This document shows positions 9,532-17,576 of a stretch of DNA of 64,000 nucleotides, piece after piece (the stretch's first letter is position 1; each line of letters opens with the position of its first letter). The stretch is from Bifidobacterium commune (GTDB lineage Bacteria; Actinomycetota; Actinomycetes; Actinomycetales; Bifidobacteriaceae), in contig NZ_FMBL01000003.1 in the NCBI RefSeq assembly GCF_900094885.1, positions 246,346 through 310,345 of the forward strand, written 5' to 3'. Made by a program: the position numbers and the translations under genes. The notes under the pieces are model-generated. The model saw only the letters and a list, made by a program, of their open reading frames with translations. It had not been told where the DNA came from and searched no databases.

Positions 9532-9717
9532 TTAATTTGTTTGTTTGCGCAGCTTCTTAAATACATAGAGGATGAACATAAAAACCGCCAAGCTGCTTAT
9601 TAGCGTGACCATTCGGAATAATGAAAATGTTTGGCACAATGAAACAGATAACGCCAAGATAACATTAGTTAATAAGATGATCGAAATAGTGCTAATCAGT
9701 AAAAGTAGGTTTCGCAT
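9532..9717 (-). CDS. Small two-helix membrane protein next to bacteriocin-like gene
   Basis: A 61-residue, very hydrophobic protein: two predicted membrane helices (about 4-27 and 33-54) and a short basic tail ending KKLRKQTN. Its ribosome site GAGAGG overlaps the stop codon of the upstream gene and the start lies 7 bases after that stop, so translation is coupled to the secreted Cys-rich protein. The region is AT-rich compared with its surroundings. I recognise no family. Small membrane proteins directly after bacteriocin structural genes often give self-immunity, which is the best inference here. Confidence 0.6.
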   Translation of the reverse strand: MRNLLLLISTISIILLTNVILALSVSLCQTFSLFRMVTLISSLAVFMFILYVFKKLRKQTN

Positions 9718-9724
9718 GATCGGT

Positions 9725-10477
9725 CTAGCCTCTCAGGCAATTGATGAATTGCCATCCTGAACCAGCGCTTAAACTAACAAACATAGCGACACAAGCTAGG
9801 CAAGCTGGAGCAGCGACTCCAGTAATTGCGCCTACGCAGCTACCTGAACAAACCGCTGCGATTAACCCCCCCAATGCTCCTCCGATGCCAAGCACTGCGG
9901 AAGCGCATTGTTTAATGCTCATACGGCGCGTCAACGGTGAACCTATTGGCATCAGTGCTTCTTTTATTTCATCATTGGTCATATAAGTGATATTGGTATC
10001 TTCCATCTTGTTTAGACTGCCATTAGCATAATCTGTGATGGTAAAAGTGTCTTTTTCATTTTTGGTTAGCAAGGTTTCATTATATTGGACTATGTTGCCA
10101 AATGTGTTCAGTTCAACTGAGAAATTACTTAGAGAACTATAGTCACCATGCATTGGAATGGTAACAAAAGTGTTGGAAGATTCTTGAGAAGTAAAGTGAT
10201 ATGCAGTGGCTTTTTGAATATCTAAAGCAGCGAAAGGAACATGAGCAATGACTGTTCGCTTTTGAATCGCCGACAAAACAGATGTAACTTTTTGGGTAGA
10301 TTGAGCGTCGTTTTCTCTTGTTAGCTGTCTTGCAGCAGTTTTAACATTGGCAACACAATCCTTGCACTCTGGTTTAGAAGTTGCATCTGCCATTGCAGGA
10401 AAGGCAAATGACAATGTCACTAGAGTCGAAACTACTCCGGCAACAGCTTTCAAGATACGTGCGTTGATGTCCATCAT
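9725..10477 (-). CDS. Secreted Cys-rich protein, halocin-C8-like bacteriocin candidate
   Basis: With the start at 10477 (GGAG six bases before; an ATG at 10489 would contain that site) the protein has 250 residues. Residues 1-30 are a classic signal peptide with cleavage after AMA. A polar region of about 155 residues follows, with a CxxC-like pair at Cys38/Cys41. The C-terminal 64 residues are hydrophobic, Gly/Ala-rich and hold six cysteines (191, 210, 214, 226, 229, 247) in the pattern C..CSGSC..CLAC..C. This layout, a Sec signal plus long propeptide plus hydrophobic multi-Cys C-terminal domain, recalls the halocin C8 precursor family, where the C-terminal part is the antimicrobial peptide. 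Family assignment is from pattern only. The gene has lower GC than its neighbours, which suggests transfer. Confidence 0.6.
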   Translation of the reverse strand: MMDINARILKAVAGVVSTLVTLSFAFPAMADATSKPECKDCVANVKTAARQLTRENDAQSTQKVTSVLSAIQKRTVIAHVPFAALDIQKATAYHFTSQESSNTFVTIPMHGDYSSLSNFSVELNTFGNIVQYNETLLTKNEKDTFTITDYANGSLNKMEDTNITYMTNDEIKEALMPIGSPLTRRMSIKQCASAVLGIGGALGGLIAAVCSGSCVGAITGVAAPACLACVAMFVSLSAGSGWQFINCLRG

Positions 10478-10489
10478 GGTCAACTCCAT

Positions 10490-10724
10490 TGTTGCTGTGC
10501 ATATTCTGCATGACTAGTTATACCATTCTTTTTGGCCTATAACCCAATGATTGGGCTAGTGAAGCCGAGCCTCGTGAAACGCAGGGGATACGGCTTTCAC
10601 TTCCTTGTCCCTTAAGGGCAGACAATACATCCAGTATAGAATAAAATCGCTTTTTCGCAATAGAAAGCTATGTTTGTGAGATCCGTGTAGGCATATAGCG
10701 GGAGAGTTTGAGCTACAAAGATGA
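10490..10724. other. Upstream region of bacteriocin-like gene with 19-bp palindrome
   Basis: AT-rich non-coding stretch. 10541-10559 is a near-perfect palindrome, core CCCAAT-G-ATTGGG with flanking TA..TA. Read on the minus strand it overlaps a possible -35 (TTGGGT) about 19 bases before a -10-like TATAAC, so it could be an operator of the Cys-rich protein gene. Nothing else recognisable is present. Confidence 0.4.
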
Positions 10725-10771
10725 AAAATGATGCCTGTTCAGCGTCTTCATATTTGGACGTGGAACAGGCA
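10725..10771 (-). terminator. Terminator of the alpha-glucosidase/transporter operon
   Basis: Inverted repeat TGCCTGTTC (10732-10740) / GAACAGGCA (10763-10771) with an inner CGTC/GACG stem. On the minus strand the stem is followed by TCATTTTTC, 26 bases after the transporter stop codon. Confidence 0.75.
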
Positions 10772-10796
10772 CCAATCATATCTGATTTTGCGACTG

Positions 10797-12092
10797 TTAC
10801 TTCACTCGCTTGATGAGGATGGCGGATGCCGCCGAGATAACCGTCATGACGATTGCCACTGGGAACACCATGGTGTAGCCGCCGCTGATGGAGACGATGG
10901 CCGAGGTGAAGACCGAGCCGATGGCCTGGCCGGCGCAGGTGGCGATGTTGATGAAACCAAGATCTTTGCCTGCGTTCTCCTTGTTGGGGAGCACGTCAAC
11001 GTTGAGGGCCTGGTCGATGGCGGAATACATGCCGTATCCGAATCCGGCGACGCCTGCGAAGAGGAGCATGCCGGTCGTGTTGGGGATAAGCCATGCCAGA
11101 GCGATGCCGATGGCATACAGCGCGCAAGCGAAGATGATCGGCGGCTTGCGGCGCTTGATGATGTCAGAAATCGGGCCCGAGAGGAAGGTGGCGATCAGTG
11201 AGACGACCATCGTGATAATCGACATTGTTGCGATGATGGCACCGGCTTCCGTCTTGGTTTGGCCGAGGCGATCCTCAAGAATGTAGAGCTGGTAGGCGGT
11301 GACCATCTGGTAGGCGATAAGCAGACCGGTACGGCAGATGAAGGCCTTCCAGAAGTCCGAAGCGCCCTTGATCGGCGGGGTGAATGCGTGGACGAGTACC
11401 TTCCAGACCGGTTCCTCGATCTTCTTGGTGTCGAGGTTGGACTGTTCGCGTGGAAGGATGGCCATGGATATCCAGCCTGCGCACAGCAACATCAGGCCCG
11501 AAATGACGAAGCCGATGTTGGTGCTTGCCACGAACTGGGCCGCCAGAAGGTTGCCGAGGCCTTGGCCGATAACCGCGCCGCCGCCGAAGGCCGCAGACGC
11601 CGTGCCGCGGTCCTTTTCGGGCACGCGGTCGGAGAGAATCGCGGTGATGGGGGCGATCATCATGTTCAGACCGATAAGGGAGACGCAGTAGGCGATGCCT
11701 ACGCCCACACCGATGGTCGGCAGACCGGTCAGATAGAAGCAGATGCCGCAGATAAGGGCACCGGAGACAATCCAAGGTGTACGCCGGCCGAAACGAGAGC
11801 GGGTTCGGTCCGACATGCTACCGATGAACACGTTGATGAACATCGAAAGCACGGCGCCCACACCGTTAATCATACCTAAAGTGGCGCTCGGGTTCGCGAC
11901 GCCGATGTCCTTGAGGCGCTGCGGCATAAGCGTGCTGCCGACCATGGTGAAGCCCACGTAAAGTAGCGTGTTGTAGACGAACATGCCGATGATGTAGCGG
12001 GCCGATTCAAAGCGCGGCCGGGTGCCGTTGTTGCCGTTTGGTGCGGTTGCCGGTTGCTGTGCCGGGCTGGGACTATTGGTTGCGGTTGTCAT
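10797..12092 (-). CDS. MFS sugar transporter
   Basis: A 431-residue, 12-helix major facilitator protein with a short Pro/Ser/Asn-rich cytosolic N-terminus (about 1-28). The loop motif GSMSDRTRSRFGRRTPWI is the MFS signature between helices 2 and 3, and a second such loop, GPISDIIKRRKPP, sits in the C-terminal half. It lies 194 bases downstream of an alpha-glucosidase on the same strand, beside a divergent LacI regulator, so it most likely imports the alpha-glucoside that the enzyme hydrolyses (for example an isomalto- or sucrose-type oligosaccharide). The exact substrate cannot be read from the sequence. Confidence 0.85.
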   Translation of the reverse strand: MTTATNSPSPAQQPATAPNGNNGTRPRFESARYIIGMFVYNTLLYVGFTMVGSTLMPQRLKDIGVANPSATLGMINGVGAVLSMFINVFIGSMSDRTRSRFGRRTPWIVSGALICGICFYLTGLPTIGVGVGIAYCVSLIGLNMMIAPITAILSDRVPEKDRGTASAAFGGGAVIGQGLGNLLAAQFVASTNIGFVISGLMLLCAGWISMAILPREQSNLDTKKIEEPVWKVLVHAFTPPIKGASDFWKAFICRTGLLIAYQMVTAYQLYILEDRLGQTKTEAGAIIATMSIITMVVSLIATFLSGPISDIIKRRKPPIIFACALYAIGIALAWLIPNTTGMLLFAGVAGFGYGMYSAIDQALNVDVLPNKENAGKDLGFINIATCAGQAIGSVFTSAIVSISGGYTMVFPVAIVMTVISAASAILIKRVK

Positions 12093-12286
12093 GATGACTG
12101 CATTGTCCTTTGTGTGATGGTTACGTATGTCATGGGTATGAGCGGTGACTTACGACGTTTTGTGGCGTGGCCGCTCCTGAAGATTGGTGAATCTGTTTCG
12201 ATTTCCGGCGGCGAAGGAGCCCGTGGCGCTGTGCGATTGATGTCGCGGGCGTCGCTTCGACGCAGGAAATCAGTGACAGGAAGGGA

Positions 12287-14059
12287 TTACCTGAGTTTCA
12301 TCCACACGGAGGTGTCTTGCGGCAACTTGCCGTCTGCGTTCAGCGGACTGGAGCTGAGCAGCACTTCACCCTCCGGCAATGCCATGGGTTCGGCGCTGAA
12401 ATTGGTGATGTTGGCCCAGCCGTTGGAGCGGCGATAGGCGATGGAACCACCGAGATTGCCGTCGGCACCGTCGTGGTTTGCGGTCTGCTTGTCGAAGTCG
12501 TCAAGCCAGGTCAGGCTGGTGTCGGGAGTCTGCAGCTCGTGACGCAGTTTCAGCACGCGACGGTAATGGGCCAGCATGGAATCGTTGTCGGACTCCTCGG
12601 CATCCACCGCATAATCGGAGAACCAGCTCGGCTGTGGCAGATGTGGCTTTTCGGTGGTGCTGCCGTCGGCCTGCTGCGTAGGGGAGAAGCCGAACGTGCT
12701 TGCCTTGGACTCCCAGGGCAGCGGCACGCGGCAGCCATCGCGTCCCTTTTTGGTCAGGTCGCGCCGCGTGCCGAAAGCCCACGGATCTTCGAGTTCGTCC
12801 CACGGAATGTCGGGAACCTCGAACAAGCCGAGCTCTTCGCCTTGGTAGACATATGCTGACCCAGGCAGGGCCATTTCCAGCATGACGGCTGCACGTGCGC
12901 GCTTCGTGCCCGTTTCACGGTCCTCGTGGTAGGTAGAGCCGTCGCGCAGCAGCCAATCGTTGGCCACGGCGTGGTAAAGGCCGTTGTCGGTTTTTACCTG
13001 CGGCAGGGCATAGCGCGAGGCGCTGCGAGGCACGTCGTGATTGCCCATGACCCAAGTCGAGGTCGAGCCGTTGGTGCGGGCCGCCGAAGCAATGCCGTCC
13101 TCAATGGCCTCGTGCATTTCGTCACGCAGCCAGTTGCACTCCGCGAACTTGAAGTTGAAAACCTGTCCAAGCTCATCGGGGCGGGCGTAGAGGTACTGGC
13201 GTGAGGCCGGAACCCATGCCTCGCCGACTGCGAAACGGGCTGGGGTGTACTTGTCGAACACCTTGCTGCGCCATTCACGGAAGATTTCGTGAACTTCGTC
13301 GCGATCGTAAACCGGGTGGGTGCCATCCTCGACGGTGATGTGCATCGCATCGACGTTGTAGTTGTCCAAATCGTTGCGGTTGAGGTCTTTTGCGAGTCCC
13401 TCGGCCACGTCGACGCGGAATCCGTCGGTGCCGTGGTCGCACCAGAACTTGAGCGTCTTCAGGAAGTCGTCACGCACCTCGCGGTTGTCCCAGTTGAAGT
13501 CGGGCTGTTCCTTGGCGAACAGGTGGAGGTACCACTGGCCATCGGGCACGCGGGTCCAGGCGGAGCCGCCGAAGTTCGCAATCCAATTGGTCGGAGGTTC
13601 ATCGCCGTTGGGGCCCTTGCCATCGCGGAACACATAGCGGTTGCGTGCGGGTGATTCGGGTTCGGAGTTCAGTGCTTCCTGGAACCAAGGATGCAGGTGT
13701 GAGGAGTGATTTGGAACGATATCCACGACCACCCTGATGTCGGCTTCATGTGCCGCGGTGACCATCGCATCAAAGTCGTTCATGGTGCCCAGGCGCGGGT
13801 CAACGTTGCGGTAATCCTGCACGTCGTAACCCCCGTCAGCCAACTCGGAGGGGTAGAACGGCGAAAGCCAGACAGCATCAACGCCGAGTTCCTTCAGATA
13901 GTCCATTTTGCTTGTGATGCCCTTGAGGTCACCGAGACCGGTACCGGTTGAATCCTTGAAGCTTCGCGGGTAGATCTGATAGACAACGGCTTGCTTCCAC
14001 CACAAGTCAGCTCCGGTGAAAGCGCTTTTATAATTCTGCGATTCGGCACTGTTGCTCAT
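12287..14059 (-). CDS. GH13 alpha-glucosidase (oligo-1,6-glucosidase type)
   Basis: A 590-residue intracellular glycoside hydrolase without signal peptide. GH13 regions are clear: VVDIVPNHSS (about 111-120), GFRVDVAEG with nucleophile Asp217, FAVGEAW with acid/base Glu280, and MGNHDVPR with Asp342. N-terminal WWKQAVVYQIYPRSF is typical of alpha-glucosidases acting on small alpha-1,6 or alpha-1,4 glucosides in bifidobacteria. The start at 14059 has a strong AAAGGAGTAG site. It is the first gene of an operon with the MFS transporter and is probably controlled by the divergent LacI protein. Substrate preference remains inference. Confidence 0.93.
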   Translation of the reverse strand: MSNSAESQNYKSAFTGADLWWKQAVVYQIYPRSFKDSTGTGLGDLKGITSKMDYLKELGVDAVWLSPFYPSELADGGYDVQDYRNVDPRLGTMNDFDAMVTAAHEADIRVVVDIVPNHSSHLHPWFQEALNSEPESPARNRYVFRDGKGPNGDEPPTNWIANFGGSAWTRVPDGQWYLHLFAKEQPDFNWDNREVRDDFLKTLKFWCDHGTDGFRVDVAEGLAKDLNRNDLDNYNVDAMHITVEDGTHPVYDRDEVHEIFREWRSKVFDKYTPARFAVGEAWVPASRQYLYARPDELGQVFNFKFAECNWLRDEMHEAIEDGIASAARTNGSTSTWVMGNHDVPRSASRYALPQVKTDNGLYHAVANDWLLRDGSTYHEDRETGTKRARAAVMLEMALPGSAYVYQGEELGLFEVPDIPWDELEDPWAFGTRRDLTKKGRDGCRVPLPWESKASTFGFSPTQQADGSTTEKPHLPQPSWFSDYAVDAEESDNDSMLAHYRRVLKLRHELQTPDTSLTWLDDFDKQTANHDGADGNLGGSIAYRRSNGWANITNFSAEPMALPEGEVLLSSSPLNADGKLPQDTSVWMKLR

Positions 14060-14150
14060 AACTACTCCTTTATAGTTTGAAAGCTATATCTGTATATAAC
14101 CAAAGTATTATGTCAATTTTTATTATTATCGTCAGTGATAACTTCATTAA

Positions 14151-14167
14151 TGATAGCGCTTGCATAA
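14151..14167. promoter_or_regulatory. LacI-type operator candidate
   Basis: TGATAGCGCTTGCATAA contains the central AGCGCT palindrome common to LacI/GalR-family operators and lies between the alpha-glucosidase and lacI starts, 92 bases from the former. A second, weaker inverted repeat, TATAG..CTATA, spans 14071-14088 next to the alpha-glucosidase ribosome site. Binding is inference. Confidence 0.45.
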
Positions 14168-14310
14168 GAAAAGTGTCAAATTGCATATCGATCGCTTCGT
14201 TGATTCCCTTTTTGCTATACATGATGCGGCGTGTCGGATGGGAGAGATTTCAGCGATTCACCGTTGACTTCGATGTGGGGCGACTGACCGGTAGAATCAG
14301 CAAAGAACGA

Positions 14311-14329
14311 TTTTTTTTTGGGGGGGGGG
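14311..14329 (+). repeat. T9G10 homopolymer tract before lacI start codon
   Basis: Nine T (14311-14319) followed by ten G (14320-14329), ending six bases before the ATG at 14336. The G run occupies the position of the ribosome binding site. Such mononucleotide tracts are prone to slipped-strand length change; see finding. Confidence 0.85.
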
Positions 14330-14335
14330 CTTGCC

Positions 14336-15370
14336 ATGGCTAGGATCACACTTCACGATGTCGCGATGGAAGCCGGTGTTTCTGACTCGACAGTTTCGCG
14401 GGCTCTTCGCGGGCTCGACAAAGTTGATGAAGGGACCCGTGAAAAGGTCAAGGATGTAGCAAAGAAACTGCGTTTTTCCTTCTCTCGCAACGCTTCGTCG
14501 CTGGCCAGTGGCAAAACCATGAGGGTGGCGCTGCTGTTTTCGGACGCGCTGAATACATGGTTTGATTCCTCTGTGCTGCAAGGTGCGTATGAAGTGCTTT
14601 CGCCTGCTGGCTACGACATCATTCCTAGCACGGTCAGCACCCACCAGCAGCTCGATTCGTTCCTGGACCGTCTTCCGTTCGACGGCAATGTTGACGGTGT
14701 TATCGTCTCCTCGATCAACCTCGATGAGAAGCAGACCGGCATTCTTAAAAAACTCACGATTCCTGTGGTCGGCTTGGATTCGAGAACAATCGACGGTTTC
14801 GACGCGTCGGTGCTGCTCGATGACGATAAAGCGATGGATGACGCGGTGGGATTGCTGAAAAATCTTGGGCACTCCCGCATTGCTTTTGTCGGCTGGCCGG
14901 TGCCCGGCGATTTCCGGTTCAGCACCATGCTGCGTGCCGAGGCATTCGTGAGAGCGGCGAAACGATTGGGGTTCGACGATAAGTTGGTCGGTCATGTCGA
15001 GCTGGGTAAAATGAGTGATTACCGCACGCTGGATGATGCGCTTTCTGTCGCTGCGGCGCAACTGCTCGCTTCTGTACCGAGACCCACGGCCGTTTGCGTG
15101 GAAGCCGACGCTTTCGCGGTGCCGCTTATGGCTGAGTTGAAGCGTTTCGGCGTACGAATTCCCGAAGACATGTCGGTGATCGGCTTCGATGACACGGATG
15201 TTGCCGCTGCGGTCAATATGACGACGGTTCATCAGAATCCCTTGGGAATGTCTCGTCTTGCAGCTCGAAAAATCCTGACTCTGATGCAGGATGAGACGCC
15301 GGATGACCCGCACTCCGTGCTCAAGCCTATGCTGATGCTCCGCCAAACCACCGGTCCCGCACGCGAGTAG
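14336..15370 (+). CDS. LacI-family transcriptional regulator
   Basis: A 344-residue sugar-responsive repressor: N-terminal helix-turn-helix MARITLHDVAMEAGVSDSTV then SRALRG (residues 1-26), hinge helix region ending in ASSLASGKT (about 50-60), and a periplasmic-binding-protein-like sensor domain with GLDSRTIDGF, HSRIAFVGWPV and the C-terminal MSVIGFDDTDVAAAVNMTTV motif. It is divergent from the alpha-glucosidase/transporter operon and probably its regulator. The ATG at 14336 matches the family N terminus; a TTG at 14318 would read the poly-G tract as glycines and is unlikely. There is no ordinary Shine-Dalgarno: its place is taken by the G10 run. Confidence 0.92.
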   Translation: MARITLHDVAMEAGVSDSTVSRALRGLDKVDEGTREKVKDVAKKLRFSFSRNASSLASGKTMRVALLFSDALNTWFDSSVLQGAYEVLSPAGYDIIPSTVSTHQQLDSFLDRLPFDGNVDGVIVSSINLDEKQTGILKKLTIPVVGLDSRTIDGFDASVLLDDDKAMDDAVGLLKNLGHSRIAFVGWPVPGDFRFSTMLRAEAFVRAAKRLGFDDKLVGHVELGKMSDYRTLDDALSVAAAQLLASVPRPTAVCVEADAFAVPLMAELKRFGVRIPEDMSVIGFDDTDVAAAVNMTTVHQNPLGMSRLAARKILTLMQDETPDDPHSVLKPMLMLRQTTGPARE

Positions 15371-15669
15371 CCCTCGCGATTCCACATGTTTGCAAGAGCG
15401 CACGAACAAGGGTCGTCCTAGTCCACTCTTCCAATCACAAAGCATTCTCGCACTCAACAACAGCTGCTGTGCCGTCGTTTGTTTTCTCTCGAGTTGATTC
15501 AAAGCATCCAGCGTACTGGACAGCCTTGGATTGTTACGAGGAATGTACAGTGGATTGTACGACTTTGCGCTAGGAATGGCGGACGCTGTTATAGTTGTGT
15601 GTGGCGTTATATGTATCGGCGTCCGGAGTCCCGGAAACCTTGATAATCGACGTGATCGTTGTTATACGG
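15371..15669. other. Intergenic region lacI-upp, no gene seen
   Basis: Directly after the lacI stop is a short GC-rich hairpin, CGCGAG/CTCGCG at 15362-15378, without a T run. The rest, between the two convergent genes, holds two copies of TGTAC near 15543-15559 but no supported gene. Confidence 0.5.
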
Positions 15670-15672
15670 TTA

Positions 15673-15710
15673 TAAAAAATTCGTCCCCCTGATGTTACAG
15701 GGGGACGAAT
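15673..15710 (-). terminator. Strong terminator of upp
   Basis: Perfect 12-bp stem ATTCGTCCCCCT (15679-15690) / AGGGGGACGAAT (15699-15710) with an 8-base loop; on the minus strand it is followed by a six-T run, 46 bases after the upp stop codon. Confidence 0.9.
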
Positions 15711-15756
15711 CGAAAATATCGATTTTGAATGCGGTCGGCTCAGTCGGTCAGTCGCT

Positions 15757-16395
15757 TCAGTCAATCAGGCCGTAGAGGCGGTCTCCCGCGTCGCCCAGGC
15801 CGGGGACGATGTAGCCGTGATCGTTGAGGCGTTCGTCGACACCGCACACCACAACCTTGAGGTTGACGTTCGGGTTGAGCGTCTCTTCGACACGCTTGAG
15901 GCCTTCGGGGGCGGCGATGATGTTAATCGAGGTGATGTCCTTCGCGCCGCGCTCGGTGAGGTAATGCGTTGCTGCAACGGTGGTGCCGCCGGTGGCGAGC
16001 ATCGGGTCGAGCAGGAAGACCTGACGGCCGGTGAGGTCTTCGGGCAGACGGTTCGCGTACGTGACGATGTCGAGCGTGTCTTCATCGCGTTTCATGCCGA
16101 GGAACCCGACTTCGGCGGTCGGCAGCAGCTTCATCATGCCGTCGAGCATGCCTAGGCCTGCTCGCAGAATCGGTACGACCATCGGGCGCGGCGTGGCCAG
16201 GTGCTTGCCGGTCATCTTGCAGATCGGCGTTTCAATCTCGCGATCGACCACAGCGAGGTTGCGCGTGGCTTCGTACGCCTCAAGGGTGACCAGCTCGCTA
16301 ACCAGCTCGCGGAAGATATTGGAAGGTGTGTTCTCGTCCCGCAGCACGCTGAGCTTGTGCTCAACCAGCGGGTGATCCAAAACTTGAAGTTGCAT
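15757..16395 (-). CDS. upp: Uracil phosphoribosyltransferase
   Basis: Pyrimidine salvage enzyme making UMP from uracil and PRPP. The 212-residue protein shows the PRTase motif LLDPMLATGGTTVAA (about 127-141), the RAGLGMLDGM segment near 78-87 and the C-terminal uracil-binding YIVPGLGDAGDRLYG. It stands alone on the minus strand with its own terminator. Confidence 0.97.
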   Translation of the reverse strand: MQLQVLDHPLVEHKLSVLRDENTPSNIFRELVSELVTLEAYEATRNLAVVDREIETPICKMTGKHLATPRPMVVPILRAGLGMLDGMMKLLPTAEVGFLGMKRDEDTLDIVTYANRLPEDLTGRQVFLLDPMLATGGTTVAATHYLTERGAKDITSINIIAAPEGLKRVEETLNPNVNLKVVVCGVDERLNDHGYIVPGLGDAGDRLYGLID

Positions 16396-16828
16396 ACTAT
16401 CAAGGATAGGCCCAGCCGTGGTTTTTTGAAAACCAAAACGCAGGAAAACTTAAAGTTGTGCTGTAGGTCTAATTTCAGCTCGGAAACCCGCGGGTGTGCA
16501 GCCTTCCGGCTACAAGCTCGAGTCGGCGTAATGCCGGCGTTCTAGACCTGCGATTTTGTTGCGATCCACTGCCCGGTCTCACGGATTTCGCTTACGGGAA
16601 GTGCGCATAAAGAAAGAAAACGCCGAACCGTGAAAGCGCCTGTCGGCGCGAACGCCGCTCGTAGCGGCAAAAAATGAAGCCCGGGGCTTAAGCACGGTCC
16701 AGCGCACTTCTAAGTATAAACGGCCATCTTGTCGCTACACGCCCAGCGCATAATACCGAGGTTGATTGGTTGCGCGGATCGTGCAAAACCGTGGCCATGC
16801 ATGTGTTTTCATGGGTTTGGGTTTGTTG
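16396..16828. other. Intergenic region upstream of upp, no gene
   Basis: 433 bases with no supported gene. Besides a weak terminator (listed separately) it has a GCCGCT/AGCGGC hairpin at 16654-16668 and several GC-rich short inverted repeats around 16620-16660. The upp promoter should lie at its low-coordinate end. No tRNA was found on either strand. Confidence 0.5.
16669..16689 (-). terminator. Possible terminator of the ppk-MutT1 operon
   Basis: Short inverted repeat AAGCCC-G-GGGCTT (16677-16689), followed on the minus strand by CATTTTTT. It lies 140 bases after the last minus-strand gene. The stem is short, so support is weak. Confidence 0.4.
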
Positions 16829-17572
16829 CTATTCCAGTTTCCCTTGGCGCCACAGGCTCGCACCGTGGCGGAAATCGGTAGACGTGGTCATGAGGTTGCC
16901 TCCGGTGTGCAATAGCCCGGCAGCGGCGGTACGCGGGTTTCGTGATGCCGCTGCGATGGTGCCGCACTCTTCTCCGGCCTCCGCTTTGCGCGCCTCGGCC
17001 GTAAGCGTCTTCGCGCGAATTGCCAGGCCTTTTGCGATGACGTCAACGAATGCGGATGCTCGCTCCAACGCTACGGCAAAATCACCGGTGAATGCCCCGG
17101 AAAGTATCGAATCCGCGGTATTCATGATGTCGTCGGCGCTGGGCGGCGTATCGACGCCAGCGATGGCCGAGGCTGCTGTGTCCTCCGGTTCAGCGATGCG
17201 ATACAGGCCCGCCAGTGAGTGGCGGTTCTTGTGCATCCATGTGCGCAGCAAATAGAGCCTCCAGAGGATGCCCGGCAATGAGTCCGGTTCCGATTTGCTC
17301 CACAGTTCGGCGATGATATCGACGCCTTCGTGGTCGACCAGTGTCAAAACACGCTGCACGATTTGCGGATCCTGCGTATGGTGAACGCGATCAAGCAAAG
17401 CTTGGGCCGAAGCGTGACTCATTTCGCTGATTTCCTCAGGATCCATGCCCCCGGCCATCTTTTCGGTAAGCGCGGGGTCGAGCTGGGCCGGTCGAGACGG
17501 ACGTAAAGAACCTGTACTTGCGGGTGCAAAGCCCGGATGGGCGGAATTGACAGAACCGGAACTGTAATGCAC
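16829..17572 (-). CDS. Conserved hypothetical protein downstream of MutT1-like gene
   Basis: I do not recognise a family. With the GTG start at 17572, four bases after the upstream stop codon, it has 247 residues; a TTG at 17587 preceded by AGAGGA, or ATGs at 17626 and 17641 overlapping the upstream gene, are alternatives. The protein is soluble and mostly helical, with an N-terminal Pro/Ser-rich stretch (about 15-30), a GGMDPEEISEMSHASAQALL segment near 40-60, and the motif WSKSEPDSLPGILWRLYLLR followed by TWMHKN near 90-115. It ends a minus-strand operon ppk - MutT1 fusion - this gene. No catalytic motif is visible. Confidence 0.65.
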   Translation of the reverse strand: MHYSSGSVNSAHPGFAPASTGSLRPSRPAQLDPALTEKMAGGMDPEEISEMSHASAQALLDRVHHTQDPQIVQRVLTLVDHEGVDIIAELWSKSEPDSLPGILWRLYLLRTWMHKNRHSLAGLYRIAEPEDTAASAIAGVDTPPSADDIMNTADSILSGAFTGDFAVALERASAFVDVIAKGLAIRAKTLTAEARKAEAGEECGTIAAASRNPRTAAAGLLHTGGNLMTTSTDFRHGASLWRQGKLE

Positions 17573-17576
17573 TGAA

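Noticed and set aside
9350..9535. 61-codon plus-strand frame after gatD
   Set aside because: No ribosome site and no protein-like features; treated as non-coding.
16550..16760. tRNA gene in the GC-rich hairpin region upstream of upp
   Set aside because: No T-loop consensus paired with an acceptor stem and anticodon arm could be built on either strand.
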